Assembly: GCF_013366925.1 (NCBI RefSeq)
Contig: NZ_JAALDK010000002.1
Span: forward strand, 1,488,001 to 1,552,000
DNA length: 64,000 nt
DNA from: Paraburkholderia youngii
GTDB lineage: Bacteria > Pseudomonadota > Gammaproteobacteria > Burkholderiales > Burkholderiaceae
Direction: 5' to 3'
Within the stretch, counting starts at the first letter, position 1. Each line of letters opens with the position of its first letter. The notes below the pieces were generated by a model, which searched no databases, had not been told where the DNA came from, and was given only the letters and a program-made list of their open reading frames with translations. This document shows positions 16,241 through 25,043 of this stretch, piece by piece. Position numbers and translations under genes: made by a program.

Positions 16241-16266
16241 TATGCGAAACTTGCATAGCCGTATGC
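16241..16266. promoter_or_regulatory. Interrupted palindrome, probable LysR operator
   Basis: TATGC-N7-GCATA-N4-TATGC gives two overlapping inverted repeats in the 187-base gap between the LysR gene and the symporter gene. The spacing and AT-centred symmetry fit LysR recognition plus activation subsites. The palindrome is directly readable; the binder is inferred. Confidence 0.5.
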
Positions 16267-16411
16267 AACACTAGCATTCAAGGCGGTTCTGCCGTCTCTA
16301 GAATTCCGTCCAGACACAAAAAGCGGTACATCGACATGCGATGTGCCGGCCATTCCCGAGCGCGCGCCGGTCGATGCCGATCGTTCGTGCGCCATCCCTG
16401 GACGGAGACAC

Positions 16412-17707
16412 ATGAAGAATCGGCTTACCCTCTACATCCTCGCCGGCATGCTGCTCGGCGTGGCCGTCGGTTATGTCTGCCATCGCACCGCGGCCGATGC
16501 CGCGCACGCGAAGGAGATCGCCGGCTACTTTTCGATCATCACCGATATCTTCCTGCGGCTCGTGAAGATGATCATCGCGCCGCTCGTGTTCGCCACGCTC
16601 GTGTCGGGTCTCGCCGGCATGGAAGGCACCAGCGACGTGCGCCGCATCGGGCTGCGCTCGATCGCGTGGTTCCTGTGCGCGTCGCTGTTCTCGCTCGCGC
16701 TCGGCCTCGTGCTCGCGAATCTGTTGCAACCGGGCGCGGGCTTGCACATGGCCCAGACGAGCGCTGACGTGGCCACGGGCCTCAATACGTCCAGCCTCAA
16801 CTTCAAGGACTTCGTCACCCACGCGTTCCCCACCAGCATCATCGATGCGATGGCGCGCAACGATATCCTGCAGATCCTCGTCTTCTCCGTGCTGTTCGGC
16901 ATCGTGCTCAGCGTGATCAAGTCGGACCCGCGCGTCGCGCCGCTGATCGCGGGCGTCGAAGGACTCGTGCCCACCATGCTGAAGCTGACCGATTACGTGA
17001 TGCGTCTCGCGCCTCTCGGTGTGTTCGGCGCGCTGGCCTCGGCGATCACGGTGCATGGTCTCGACGTGCTGACCACGTACGGCAAGCTCGTCGCCAGCTT
17101 CTATACGGGGCTCGCGCTGCTGTGGGCCGCGCTGATCCTCGCCGGCTACGCTTTTCTCGGCAAGCCGATCTGGGCGTTGCTCAAGGTGATCCGCGAACCC
17201 GCGATGCTGGCGTTCTCCACGGCGAGCAGCGAGGCGGCGTATCCTCGCCTGACGGAGAAGCTGGAGGAATTCGGCGTCGACAAGAAAGTGGTCGGCTTCA
17301 CGTTGCCGCTCGGCTATGCGTTCAATCTCGACGGCTCGATGATGTATCAGGCGTTCGCCGCGATCTTCATCGCGCAGGCGTTCGGCATCGACATGCCGAT
17401 CAGCACGCAGATCGTGATGCTGCTGGTGCTGATGGTGAGCAGCAAGGGGATGGCGGGCGTCGCGCGCGGCTCGGTGGTGGTCGTCGCGGCGGTGGCGCCG
17501 ATGTTCCATCTGCCGCCATCGGGCGTCGTGCTGGTGCTCGCGATCGACCAGATTCTCGACATGGGGCGCACCGCGACCAACGTAATCGGCAACAGCATCG
17601 CGACGGCAGCCATCGCGAAGTGGGAAGGCAAGCGCGTGGCGCGCCAGCAGCGCCGCGCGGCGATCGCCACGGCTTCGTTCGGCCAGTTCGAAGGCGAGAC
17701 GAAATGA
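16412..17707 (+). CDS. Dicarboxylate/amino acid:cation symporter (DAACS family)
   Basis: A 431-residue inner-membrane symporter starting at MKNRLTLYILAGM (16412; GGAGA upstream), not the longer in-frame start at 16343. Family motifs are present: reentrant-loop serine stretch FSTASSEAAYPRL near 265, NLDGSMMYQAFAAIFIAQ near 300, SSKGMAGVARGSVVV near 335, and DMGRTATNVIGNSIATAAIA near 375. These line the glutamate/aspartate or C4-dicarboxylate site. The following racemase and aspartase suggest aspartate as the cargo. The stop overlaps the racemase start by ATGA, indicating tight coupling. Confidence 0.92.
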   Translation: MKNRLTLYILAGMLLGVAVGYVCHRTAADAAHAKEIAGYFSIITDIFLRLVKMIIAPLVFATLVSGLAGMEGTSDVRRIGLRSIAWFLCASLFSLALGLVLANLLQPGAGLHMAQTSADVATGLNTSSLNFKDFVTHAFPTSIIDAMARNDILQILVFSVLFGIVLSVIKSDPRVAPLIAGVEGLVPTMLKLTDYVMRLAPLGVFGALASAITVHGLDVLTTYGKLVASFYTGLALLWAALILAGYAFLGKPIWALLKVIREPAMLAFSTASSEAAYPRLTEKLEEFGVDKKVVGFTLPLGYAFNLDGSMMYQAFAAIFIAQAFGIDMPISTQIVMLLVLMVSSKGMAGVARGSVVVVAAVAPMFHLPPSGVVLVLAIDQILDMGRTATNVIGNSIATAAIAKWEGKRVARQQRRAAIATASFGQFEGETK

Positions 17708-19170
17708 GCGGCATCGATGCAACCGCTGCCACGAGCGCGCGCAAGTTCGGGGTGGTGGGCGGGCTTGGCCCGCTCGCGAGTGCCGACGTGTTCTTCAAAC
17801 TGATCAAATCGACGCCGGCCACGCGCGACGCCGAGCACTTCGATGCGATCTTCGAGCAGCAGCCGTTTCGCAGCGCCGATGCCGACAGCGAGACGCTGAC
17901 GCAGCGCAAGCTGTACATCTTCGATCTGATCAGCAGCTTCGAGAAGCGCGGCGTGACGACGGTCGTGCTGCCGTGCTTCCTGAGCCATACGTTCATCGAC
18001 GAACTGAAAGCCAATTCGCCGCTGCAGATCGTCGATATGGTCGATGCGGTGCGCAGCCACGTGCGCAGAAGATTTCCCGCGGTGCGCCGCGTGGGCGTGC
18101 TCGCATCGGCCTATACGCGGCGCAAGCGTCTGTTCGAGAAGTGCTTTGCGGCGCCAGAATTCGAAGTGATCCACCCGCGCATCAGCGACGGCACTGATTT
18201 CGTCACCGAAGCCGTCTATGGCGAGGATGGCGTGAAGAGCGGTAATCTGCGTGGCCGTCCGGTCGAATTGCTGCGCGCGGCTTGCGAGGATTTGATCGCG
18301 CAGGGCGCCAATGTCATCGTGCCGGGGCTCACCGAAATCGCGCTGGTCGCGGATGAACTGGGTGCGTTGCGCGTGCCGCTCGTCGATTCGAACCTGGCTT
18401 ACGCGCAATACGTCGTGTCCGGCCAGTACCACACGCCCGAGACGATCTTTAAGGTCGGCGTGGTGGGCGGCGTGGGTCCGGCGGCCACCGTCGATTTCAT
18501 TCACAAGATCGTGCGTGCGACGCCCGCGCAGCGCGATCAGGACCACATCAAGCTGCTCGTCGAGCAGAACCCGCAGATCCCGGATCGCACGGAGAACCTC
18601 ATTGGCGATGGACCCGATCCGACCATCTCGCTGTACGCGACCTGCAAGAAACTCGAAACGGGCGGCGCGGATCTGATCGCGATCCCGTGCAATACCGCGC
18701 ATGCCTTCGTCGAGCGGATCCAGCCTTATCTCGGCGTGCCGATCGTCAATATGCTGACGGTGACCGTGCGTTATCTGCGCGAGTCGTTTCCCGCGCTGCG
18801 CTCGGTCGGCGTGCTCGCGACCTCCGGCACGCTCGCGAGCGGCGTCTACCAGAAGGCGCTCGAATCGCAGGGCTTGCGGCAGGTCGTGCCGGCACCCGCG
18901 CTGCAGGCGCGCGTGATGGACGCGATTTACGGCAAGGAAGGCGTGAAGGCCGGATTCACGGCGGGGCAGTGCCAGCAAGACCTCGCCGCGGCGATCGACG
19001 GACTCATCGCCGAGGGCGTCGAAGTGATCGTTCTCGGCTGCACGGAACTGCCGCTGCTGCTGCGCGAGCCGTATGTGATCGGCGCGAACGGCGCGCGCGT
19101 GAACGTCGTCGATCCGACCGATGTGCTCGCGAAGCAGTGCGTCGCCTGCGCGACCGCGCCGCCTCGATAA
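17704..19170 (+). CDS. Tandem (two-domain) aspartate/glutamate racemase family protein
   Basis: A 488-residue protein made of two Asp/Glu racemase domains: residues about 13-245 and 248-480, each opening with a GVVGGxGPxA motif. Single-domain members are about 230-250 residues, so this is a fused duplication. The C-terminal domain has both catalytic cysteines (about C329 in IPCNTAHAF and C446 in VLGCTELPL). The N-terminal domain keeps the first (about C91 in LPCFLSHTF), but the second is replaced by Leu (about L209 in VPGLTEIAL), so it is probably inactive or altered. The neighbours (symporter, aspartase, asparaginase) point to D/L-aspartate interconversion that feeds aspartase. Confidence 0.87.
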   Translation: MSGIDATAATSARKFGVVGGLGPLASADVFFKLIKSTPATRDAEHFDAIFEQQPFRSADADSETLTQRKLYIFDLISSFEKRGVTTVVLPCFLSHTFIDELKANSPLQIVDMVDAVRSHVRRRFPAVRRVGVLASAYTRRKRLFEKCFAAPEFEVIHPRISDGTDFVTEAVYGEDGVKSGNLRGRPVELLRAACEDLIAQGANVIVPGLTEIALVADELGALRVPLVDSNLAYAQYVVSGQYHTPETIFKVGVVGGVGPAATVDFIHKIVRATPAQRDQDHIKLLVEQNPQIPDRTENLIGDGPDPTISLYATCKKLETGGADLIAIPCNTAHAFVERIQPYLGVPIVNMLTVTVRYLRESFPALRSVGVLATSGTLASGVYQKALESQGLRQVVPAPALQARVMDAIYGKEGVKAGFTAGQCQQDLAAAIDGLIAEGVEVIVLGCTELPLLLREPYVIGANGARVNVVDPTDVLAKQCVACATAPPR

Positions 19171-19265
19171 CCCAACCGCATCAACCATTCAATGCGACGG
19201 ACCTGCACACGACGTGTGCCGGATGACCCCGCTCGCGTGTCGTTTTCAGAACCTGAGAGGAACTC

Positions 19266-20684
19266 ATGCTTGCACCGACCGAACGTATCGAACACGACCT
19301 TCTCGGCGATCTCGCCGTGCCCGCGACCGCGTACTACGGCGTACACACGCTGCGCGCGCTGCAGAACTTTCCGATCACCGGTCTTCCGATCTCCGTGTAT
19401 CCGAACCTCGTCAATGCACTGGCGAGCGTGAAAGAAGCCGCCGCGCTTGCGAATCACGATCTCGGCCTGTTGAGCGCAGCGAAGATGCAGGCCATCGTGC
19501 ATGCATGCAGGCAAGTGCGCTCAGGCACCGCGCACGAGCATTTCGTCGTCGATGTGATTCAGGGCGGCGCGGGTACCTCGACCAACATGAACGCGAACGA
19601 GGTGATCGCCAATCTCGCGCTCGAACATCTCGGGCGACAGCGCGGCGAATACGCGATTCTTCATCCGAACGAGGATGTGAATCTCGGCCAGAGCACCAAC
19701 GACGTTTATCCGACCGCGCTGAAGATCGCCACGTACGCGGGAATCATGCAACTCGTCGATGCGATGGGCGTGTTGCGCGCATCGTTCGAACGCAAGGCGG
19801 TGGAATTCGGCAACGACCTGAAGATGGGCCGCACACAGCTTCAGGACGCGGTGCCGATGACGCTCGGCCAGGAGTTCAGCACCTTCGCGGTGATGCTCGG
19901 CGAAGATGAAGAGCGGCTGAAGGAGGCCGCCCAACTGATCTGCGAGATCAACCTCGGCGCGACCGCGATCGGCACCGGCATCAACACGCATCCGGAATAC
20001 GCACAGCTTGCCTGCAGGCACCTGAGCGAAATAACCGGTATTGCGTTGACCACGTCACCGAACCTGGTCGAAGCGACGCAGGATGTCGGCTCGTTCGTGC
20101 AGCTTTCCGGCGTACTGAAGCGCGTCGCCGTCAAACTGTCGAAGACCTGCAACGATCTTCGCCTGCTTTCGAGCGGTCCGCGCGCGGGCCTCGGCGAAAT
20201 CAACCTGCCGCCGGTGCAGGCGGGTTCGAGCATCATGCCGGGCAAGGTGAATCCGGTGATTCCCGAGGTCGTCAACCAGATCGCGTTCGAAGTCATCGGC
20301 AACGATGTGACGGTGAGCTTCGCCGCCGAAGCGGGTCAGCTGCAGCTCAACGCATTCGAGCCGATCATCGCGCACAGCCTGTTCAAGAGCGTCGCGCATC
20401 TGCGCGCGGGGTGCCTCACGCTCGCGTCGAAATGCGTCGACGGCATCACCGCGAATCGCGAACGGCTGCGCGCGATCGTCGAGAACTCGATCGGCATCGT
20501 GACCGCGCTGAACCCGTACATCGGCTATACGCACTCGACCGAAGTCGCGAAGGAAGCGCTGGCGTCGGGCAAGAGCGTGGCGCAGATCGTGATCGACAAA
20601 GGGCTGCTGAGCCAGGCGCAGCTCGACCAGATCCTTCAACCGGCCATGCTGACGCAACCGAGAAAAATGTCCCCGGCGGAATGA
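19266..20684 (+). CDS. aspA: Aspartate ammonia-lyase
   Basis: A 472-residue member of the aspartase/fumarase superfamily. It has the N-terminal ERIEHDLLGDLAVPATAYYG, the substrate loop GGAGTSTNMNANEVIAN near 100, the second region QSTNDVYPTALK near 142, and the catalytic signature GSSIMPGKVNPVIPEVVNQ near 320. It deaminates L-aspartate to fumarate in the cytosol. GAGAGGAACTC gives the ribosome site. Aspartase rather than fumarase is favoured by the N-terminal sequence and by the operon context with racemase and asparaginase. Confidence 0.92.
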   Translation: MLAPTERIEHDLLGDLAVPATAYYGVHTLRALQNFPITGLPISVYPNLVNALASVKEAAALANHDLGLLSAAKMQAIVHACRQVRSGTAHEHFVVDVIQGGAGTSTNMNANEVIANLALEHLGRQRGEYAILHPNEDVNLGQSTNDVYPTALKIATYAGIMQLVDAMGVLRASFERKAVEFGNDLKMGRTQLQDAVPMTLGQEFSTFAVMLGEDEERLKEAAQLICEINLGATAIGTGINTHPEYAQLACRHLSEITGIALTTSPNLVEATQDVGSFVQLSGVLKRVAVKLSKTCNDLRLLSSGPRAGLGEINLPPVQAGSSIMPGKVNPVIPEVVNQIAFEVIGNDVTVSFAAEAGQLQLNAFEPIIAHSLFKSVAHLRAGCLTLASKCVDGITANRERLRAIVENSIGIVTALNPYIGYTHSTEVAKEALASGKSVAQIVIDKGLLSQAQLDQILQPAMLTQPRKMSPAE

Positions 20685-20758
20685 GCGACGAAGGTTTTCC
20701 CAGTGACAGGTCGCGTGTATACGCACGCGACTCCTTTAAACGATGGTGGAGACGAAAC

Positions 20759-21880
20759 ATGAGCATCAACACGATCAATCGAAAAGCAATGCGGCTGTGC
20801 GGTTCGGCGGCACTGCTGATTGTGGCGCTTGCCGCGGGTACCGCCGCGCAGGCGGCCGACGCGTCATCGCAACAGGCAAGCGCCGTTACCGCAATGCCGC
20901 GCGTTCTGCTGCTGGCCACCGGCGGCACGATCTCGGGCACCGCCGATCCGCGCTCGGCAATCGGCTACAACTCGGGCAACGTGAAGGGGCAGGAACTGGT
21001 GCGCGGCGTGCCGGGCATCGAGAAGCTCGCGAGCATCAACGCGGAGCAGATCTCGAACGTCGGCTCGCAGGACATGAACGACAAGATCTGGTTGCAGCTT
21101 GCGCGGCGAATCGACGAGGCTTTCGAGCGCAACGAGGCCGACGCCGTCGTGATTACGCACGGCACCGATACGATCGAGGAAACCGCGTTCTTCCTGAACA
21201 ACGTGCTGCACTCCGACAAGCCGGTGGTACTGGTCGGCTCAATGCGCCCGGGCGGCTCCACCAGCGCCGACGGCCCCAACAATCTGTACGAAGCCGTCGA
21301 AGTGGCGGCGAGCCCGCAGTCGCGTGGCCGGGGTGTGATGGTCGTGATGAACGATCAGATTCACGCGCCGCGCTGGATCACCAAGACCAATACCACGGCG
21401 GTACAGGCGTTCGCGTCGCCGAACGCGGGCGCGATCGGTTATGTCGATCCGGCCAGCGTGCGCTTCGTGATGCCGGCGGTGCAAGCGACGCGCACCGCGC
21501 TGAGCCTGCCCGCGAACGGGCAATTGCCGCGCGTCGATATCGTGTATGCGCATAGCAACATGGATGGCCGCCAGATCGAGCATGCGATCGCCGATGGCGC
21601 GAAGGGCATCGTCGTCGCCGGCGAAGGCGACGGTGACATGTCGAAGGAAGCCCTCGCGGCGCTCGACCGCGCGGCGGCAAAAGGCATCGTGGTAGTTCGT
21701 TCGACGCGCCTCGTGTCGGGATTCGTGAACCGGAACGTCGAGGTGGACGACGACAAGCGCGGCTTCGTCGCATCGCTCGATCTGAATCCGCAGAAGGCGC
21801 GCTTGCTGACGCAGTTGCTGGTGGCCAACGGCGTGACCGATCCGGTCAAGGTGCAGCAGGCATTCAGCGGAACGTGGTGA
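20759..21880 (+). CDS. ansB: Type II (periplasmic) asparaginase/glutaminase
   Basis: A 373-residue protein starting at 20759. Residues 1-30 form a signal peptide (LCGSAALLIVALAAGTAAQA, cleavage after AQA). The first catalytic Thr lies in LLLATGGTISGTAD and the second in VVITHGTDTIEETAFFL, with VVLVGSMRPGGSTSADGPNN between; all are type II signatures. It would hydrolyse external asparagine to aspartate plus ammonia, with the symporter bringing in aspartate. It is last in the operon, 74 bases after aspA. Some related enzymes also use glutamine. Confidence 0.93.
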   Translation: MSINTINRKAMRLCGSAALLIVALAAGTAAQAADASSQQASAVTAMPRVLLLATGGTISGTADPRSAIGYNSGNVKGQELVRGVPGIEKLASINAEQISNVGSQDMNDKIWLQLARRIDEAFERNEADAVVITHGTDTIEETAFFLNNVLHSDKPVVLVGSMRPGGSTSADGPNNLYEAVEVAASPQSRGRGVMVVMNDQIHAPRWITKTNTTAVQAFASPNAGAIGYVDPASVRFVMPAVQATRTALSLPANGQLPRVDIVYAHSNMDGRQIEHAIADGAKGIVVAGEGDGDMSKEALAALDRAAAKGIVVVRSTRLVSGFVNRNVEVDDDKRGFVASLDLNPQKARLLTQLLVANGVTDPVKVQQAFSGTW

Positions 21881-21923
21881 TGGATTGGGGGCGGCGCGGC
21901 ATCGCAAGCGACGGATAGCCGCT

Positions 21924-24563
21924 CTATCGCCCCTCGATCAGCGAGGAAAGCAGCTTCAGCAGGCTGTCGATATTGACGGGTTTGACGAAGTGATAGTCGA
22001 AGCCCGCCGATTGTGCGCGCAGCCTGTCGTCCGTCTGACCGTATCCGGTGATCGCGATCAGCAACGGCTTCGCATCGCCTTTGCGGCGAAGCTGCCTAGC
22101 CAGTGCGTATCCGTCGATATCCGGCAAGCCGATATCGAGCAGCGCCACGTCCGGCACGAATGACGGTGCGGCTTCCAGCGCCTCGGCTGACGAATACGCG
22201 ACACGGGCAGCATGCCCTTCGGATTCGCACAGCATCGCGAGTGAATCGGCGGCGTCGCGATTGTCATCGACGACCAGCACGCGCAACGCGGTTCGCGCGT
22301 GCCCCGGCGCGGGCTCCGACAGCGCGACCGCCGAATGGCGTTCATGGTGGTGCAAACGCGGCAGTCGGACCGTCACCGTGGTGCCGAGATTGGGGCCTTC
22401 GCTGTGCACGGCGATCGTGCCGTTGTGCATTTCGACGAGCTTCTTGACGAGCGACAGTCCGATGCCGAGGCCGCCATCCGAGCGATCGAGCGTGCGTTCG
22501 CCTTGCGAAAAGAGCTCGAACACCTTCGGCAGAAGCTCGGCCGAAATGCCCGTGCCGGTATCTTGCGTGACGATGGAAACCCATTCGCCGTCGGCCGCTA
22601 CGTTCACCGTGATATGTCCGTTCTCCGGCGTGTACTTGCTCGCGTTGTTGAGGATATTGACGAAGATCTGCGAAATCCGCGTGATGTCGCCGCAAACCCA
22701 CGTGGTCGGATCGCAAACACTGACGTGCAACTGCTGATGACGAGCTTCGGCCATCGCCGCGATCGCCTCGACGGCGTGATAGACGGCCGTGCCGACCAGA
22801 ACGGGCTCGAGTTGCAGCACGATGCGGCCTTGGGTGATGCGCGACACTTCGAGCAGATCGTCGACGATTCGCGTCATGTGCTCGACCTGCCGGCGCATCA
22901 GGTTGATCAGCTCGTGGGGGCGTGAGCCCGTGTCGGGCTGCTTGTCGAGCAATGCGATGGCAGTGCGTAGTGGCGCGAGCGGATTGCGCAGTTCGTGCGC
23001 GAGCATCGCGAGAAACTCGTCCTTGCGGCGATCGGTTTCGCGCAGCATCAGTTCGAGCTGCTTGCGCTGGGTGATGTCGATCACGCTGGCGATGATGCGC
23101 AACGGCTTGCCGTCCGCGCCTCGCTGAAGCAGCGCGCTGCCGTGCATCCATTGTTCGCCGTACGCGTTCTGCAAGCGGAATTCGAAGTTCGCGACCGGGT
23201 CGTGGCCTTCGGCCACTCGGCAGACATACTGTTCGAGCATCGCGCGGTCGTCGGGATGCACATTGCGCAGCGCCTCGTCGTAGCTGAGCACATGGTCTAT
23301 CCGCGGTGCGTGGCCCTCTTCGAACGACAGCGTGCGCGAGGTCAGGTCGAAGCAGACGATGTTCAGCCGCGCCGCCTGCATCGCGACGGACAGACGCAGG
23401 TTGCGCGCTTCGATCGCCAATTGCGCTTCATATTGAGGCGTCACATCGGTCGTTGTGCCGAACCACTCCTGGAGTTTGCCGTGGCTGTCGAACAGGGGTG
23501 CCGCCTGGGCGTGCATCATCCTGTACTGGCCGTCGTGACGCCGCATGCGGAACATGATCGATCCGGGCGCGCGTCGCTGCAGCACATCGACCCACCCCTG
23601 CCTTGCCGCCTCGCGGTCGTCCGGGTGAACGTAGTCGAGCCATCCCCAGTCCGCCAGACGGACCGCGCCGTCGCCCGTGAAGCGGCTCCAGTCCTCGCCT
23701 GCGGGCCGGATGTCGCCGTTCGGCTCGGCCGACCATACGAGTGCGCCCGTCGATTCCACGAGCACCCGATAACGCCGCTCGCTGAGACTGAGTTGCTCTT
23801 CGGCTGCCCGCTCCTTGCTGATATCGAAGGTCACGCCGTACACATGCGCGAGCGTACCGTTCTCGTATTCCGCGTGGCCGCGCATGCGCAGCCAGCGTGG
23901 GGAAGGCGATCCACCGTTCAGCACGAAGTCGAATTCGAAGGGACCGCCGTATTGCAGAGCGTCATCGACCTTCCGCTGGAATAGCGCCCGATACTCGGGT
24001 TCGACACGGTTCTCCAGATCGGATAGCGCAAGCGCATCGGTGCCGGGTGGAAACCCGTACAGATCCGCGAGTTGCGAGGTCATTCGCACGACGCGGCGCT
24101 TCATGTCCCATTCCCACGCACCCATGCGAGCGCCGTGGAAGGCAGCCTTCAGGCGTCGCTCGCTCGCTTCGTACATGGCCCACGCGTGACGGGCTTCGTG
24201 GATATCTGTCGCGACGCCCACCGTCTCGCCGATGCGGCCATTCGCGTCGCGCTCGGCTTGAAGATGCAACACGTGCCAGCGATACTCGCCGTCCGCGCGC
24301 AGCAGACGCACTTCGACATTGCCGAGCAGCGTGCCGTCCCGCATCTGCCGCACTGCGTCGAGCACATGATCGATGTCGTCGGGATGAACGAAGGTCTTCC
24401 AGTGCATCCCGACCAGTTCAAGGGCGGGAATGCCGAGATACCGTGATGTCCACGGGTTGGCGTAGCGGACGACGCCGTCGCGATCGGCACGCCAAACGAA
24501 TGAAGGAAGGAAGTGAGCAGGATCGTTCATCAGCGTCCTTGCATCGGTTTCCTCTGCGGACAT
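21924..24563 (-). CDS. Hybrid sensor histidine kinase: four PAS domains, HisKA, HATPase, receiver
   Basis: An 879-residue protein with no clear membrane segment, so probably cytosolic. Four PAS/PAC units run to about residue 505; the first has FVWRADRDGVVRYAN and later units begin near 135, 262 and 385. HisKA has the phospho-acceptor His about 523 in MLAHELRNPLAPL. HATPase N, G1 and G2 boxes are at NILNNASKYTPE, DTGTGISAE and GGLGIGLSLVKKLV. A receiver follows from about 750, with acceptor Asp near 810 in LLDIGLPDIDGY. An alternative start is the internal MNDPAH. No response regulator gene is adjacent, so its output partner is unknown. Confidence 0.9.
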   Translation of the reverse strand: MSAEETDARTLMNDPAHFLPSFVWRADRDGVVRYANPWTSRYLGIPALELVGMHWKTFVHPDDIDHVLDAVRQMRDGTLLGNVEVRLLRADGEYRWHVLHLQAERDANGRIGETVGVATDIHEARHAWAMYEASERRLKAAFHGARMGAWEWDMKRRVVRMTSQLADLYGFPPGTDALALSDLENRVEPEYRALFQRKVDDALQYGGPFEFDFVLNGGSPSPRWLRMRGHAEYENGTLAHVYGVTFDISKERAAEEQLSLSERRYRVLVESTGALVWSAEPNGDIRPAGEDWSRFTGDGAVRLADWGWLDYVHPDDREAARQGWVDVLQRRAPGSIMFRMRRHDGQYRMMHAQAAPLFDSHGKLQEWFGTTTDVTPQYEAQLAIEARNLRLSVAMQAARLNIVCFDLTSRTLSFEEGHAPRIDHVLSYDEALRNVHPDDRAMLEQYVCRVAEGHDPVANFEFRLQNAYGEQWMHGSALLQRGADGKPLRIIASVIDITQRKQLELMLRETDRRKDEFLAMLAHELRNPLAPLRTAIALLDKQPDTGSRPHELINLMRRQVEHMTRIVDDLLEVSRITQGRIVLQLEPVLVGTAVYHAVEAIAAMAEARHQQLHVSVCDPTTWVCGDITRISQIFVNILNNASKYTPENGHITVNVAADGEWVSIVTQDTGTGISAELLPKVFELFSQGERTLDRSDGGLGIGLSLVKKLVEMHNGTIAVHSEGPNLGTTVTVRLPRLHHHERHSAVALSEPAPGHARTALRVLVVDDNRDAADSLAMLCESEGHAARVAYSSAEALEAAPSFVPDVALLDIGLPDIDGYALARQLRRKGDAKPLLIAITGYGQTDDRLRAQSAGFDYHFVKPVNIDSLLKLLSSLIEGR

Positions 24564-24830
24564 GGCGCCGAGGATGATCCAGCGCTGCGCACATGGTGTG
24601 CCTGCTTACATTAGCTAGCCCGAACTGCCAAACACGATGTTTGTACCATGCGAATGTTCATGCGGTAAAGGCGAGCCAGACGGTCGGAGATATAGACGGA
24701 TGCCGCGATGGCATTGAACTTGCTCAATTACGCATATCAAGCCGGCGGTTTCGGCGCAACGGACGCGTGCCTCATTTCTGCTTTGAACGCATCCGTGACG
24801 GGACCACCGGCCATCCAGAAGGAGACAACG

Positions 24831-25007
24831 ATGAATCACCCCGAAAACAGCAAGCCGCAGGAAGGTCAGCCGCGCGATGCGGCTGGGATGAGCGAAACCT
24901 ACGTGCCGTCATACCGTTTGTTGTTGAAAGAGCCGACCGTACTGCTTGCTGGCAACCCGATCGACCGCACGGATGTAGCGACCGCAGCGATCCTGGGCTA
25001 CAACTGA
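24831..25007 (+). CDS. Small hypothetical protein (58 residues)
   Basis: This short reading frame begins at an ATG with AAGGAG 8 bases upstream and codes for a 58-residue hydrophilic peptide beginning MNHPENSKPQEGQ. The second half (YVPSYRLLLKEPTVLLAG) is more hydrophobic. No family is recognised. It is isolated between a minus-strand histidine kinase and a minus-strand SulP gene. The good ribosome site is the main support; it may be a real small protein or chance. Confidence 0.4.
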   Translation: MNHPENSKPQEGQPRDAAGMSETYVPSYRLLLKEPTVLLAGNPIDRTDVATAAILGYN

Positions 25008-25043
25008 CGACCGCGCGCGATGCGCCAGTCCTGCATACATAAG

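Noticed and set aside
17347..19188. 613-residue open frame antisense to the symporter and racemase genes
   Set aside because: Spans two well-supported genes and shows no domain; shadow frame.
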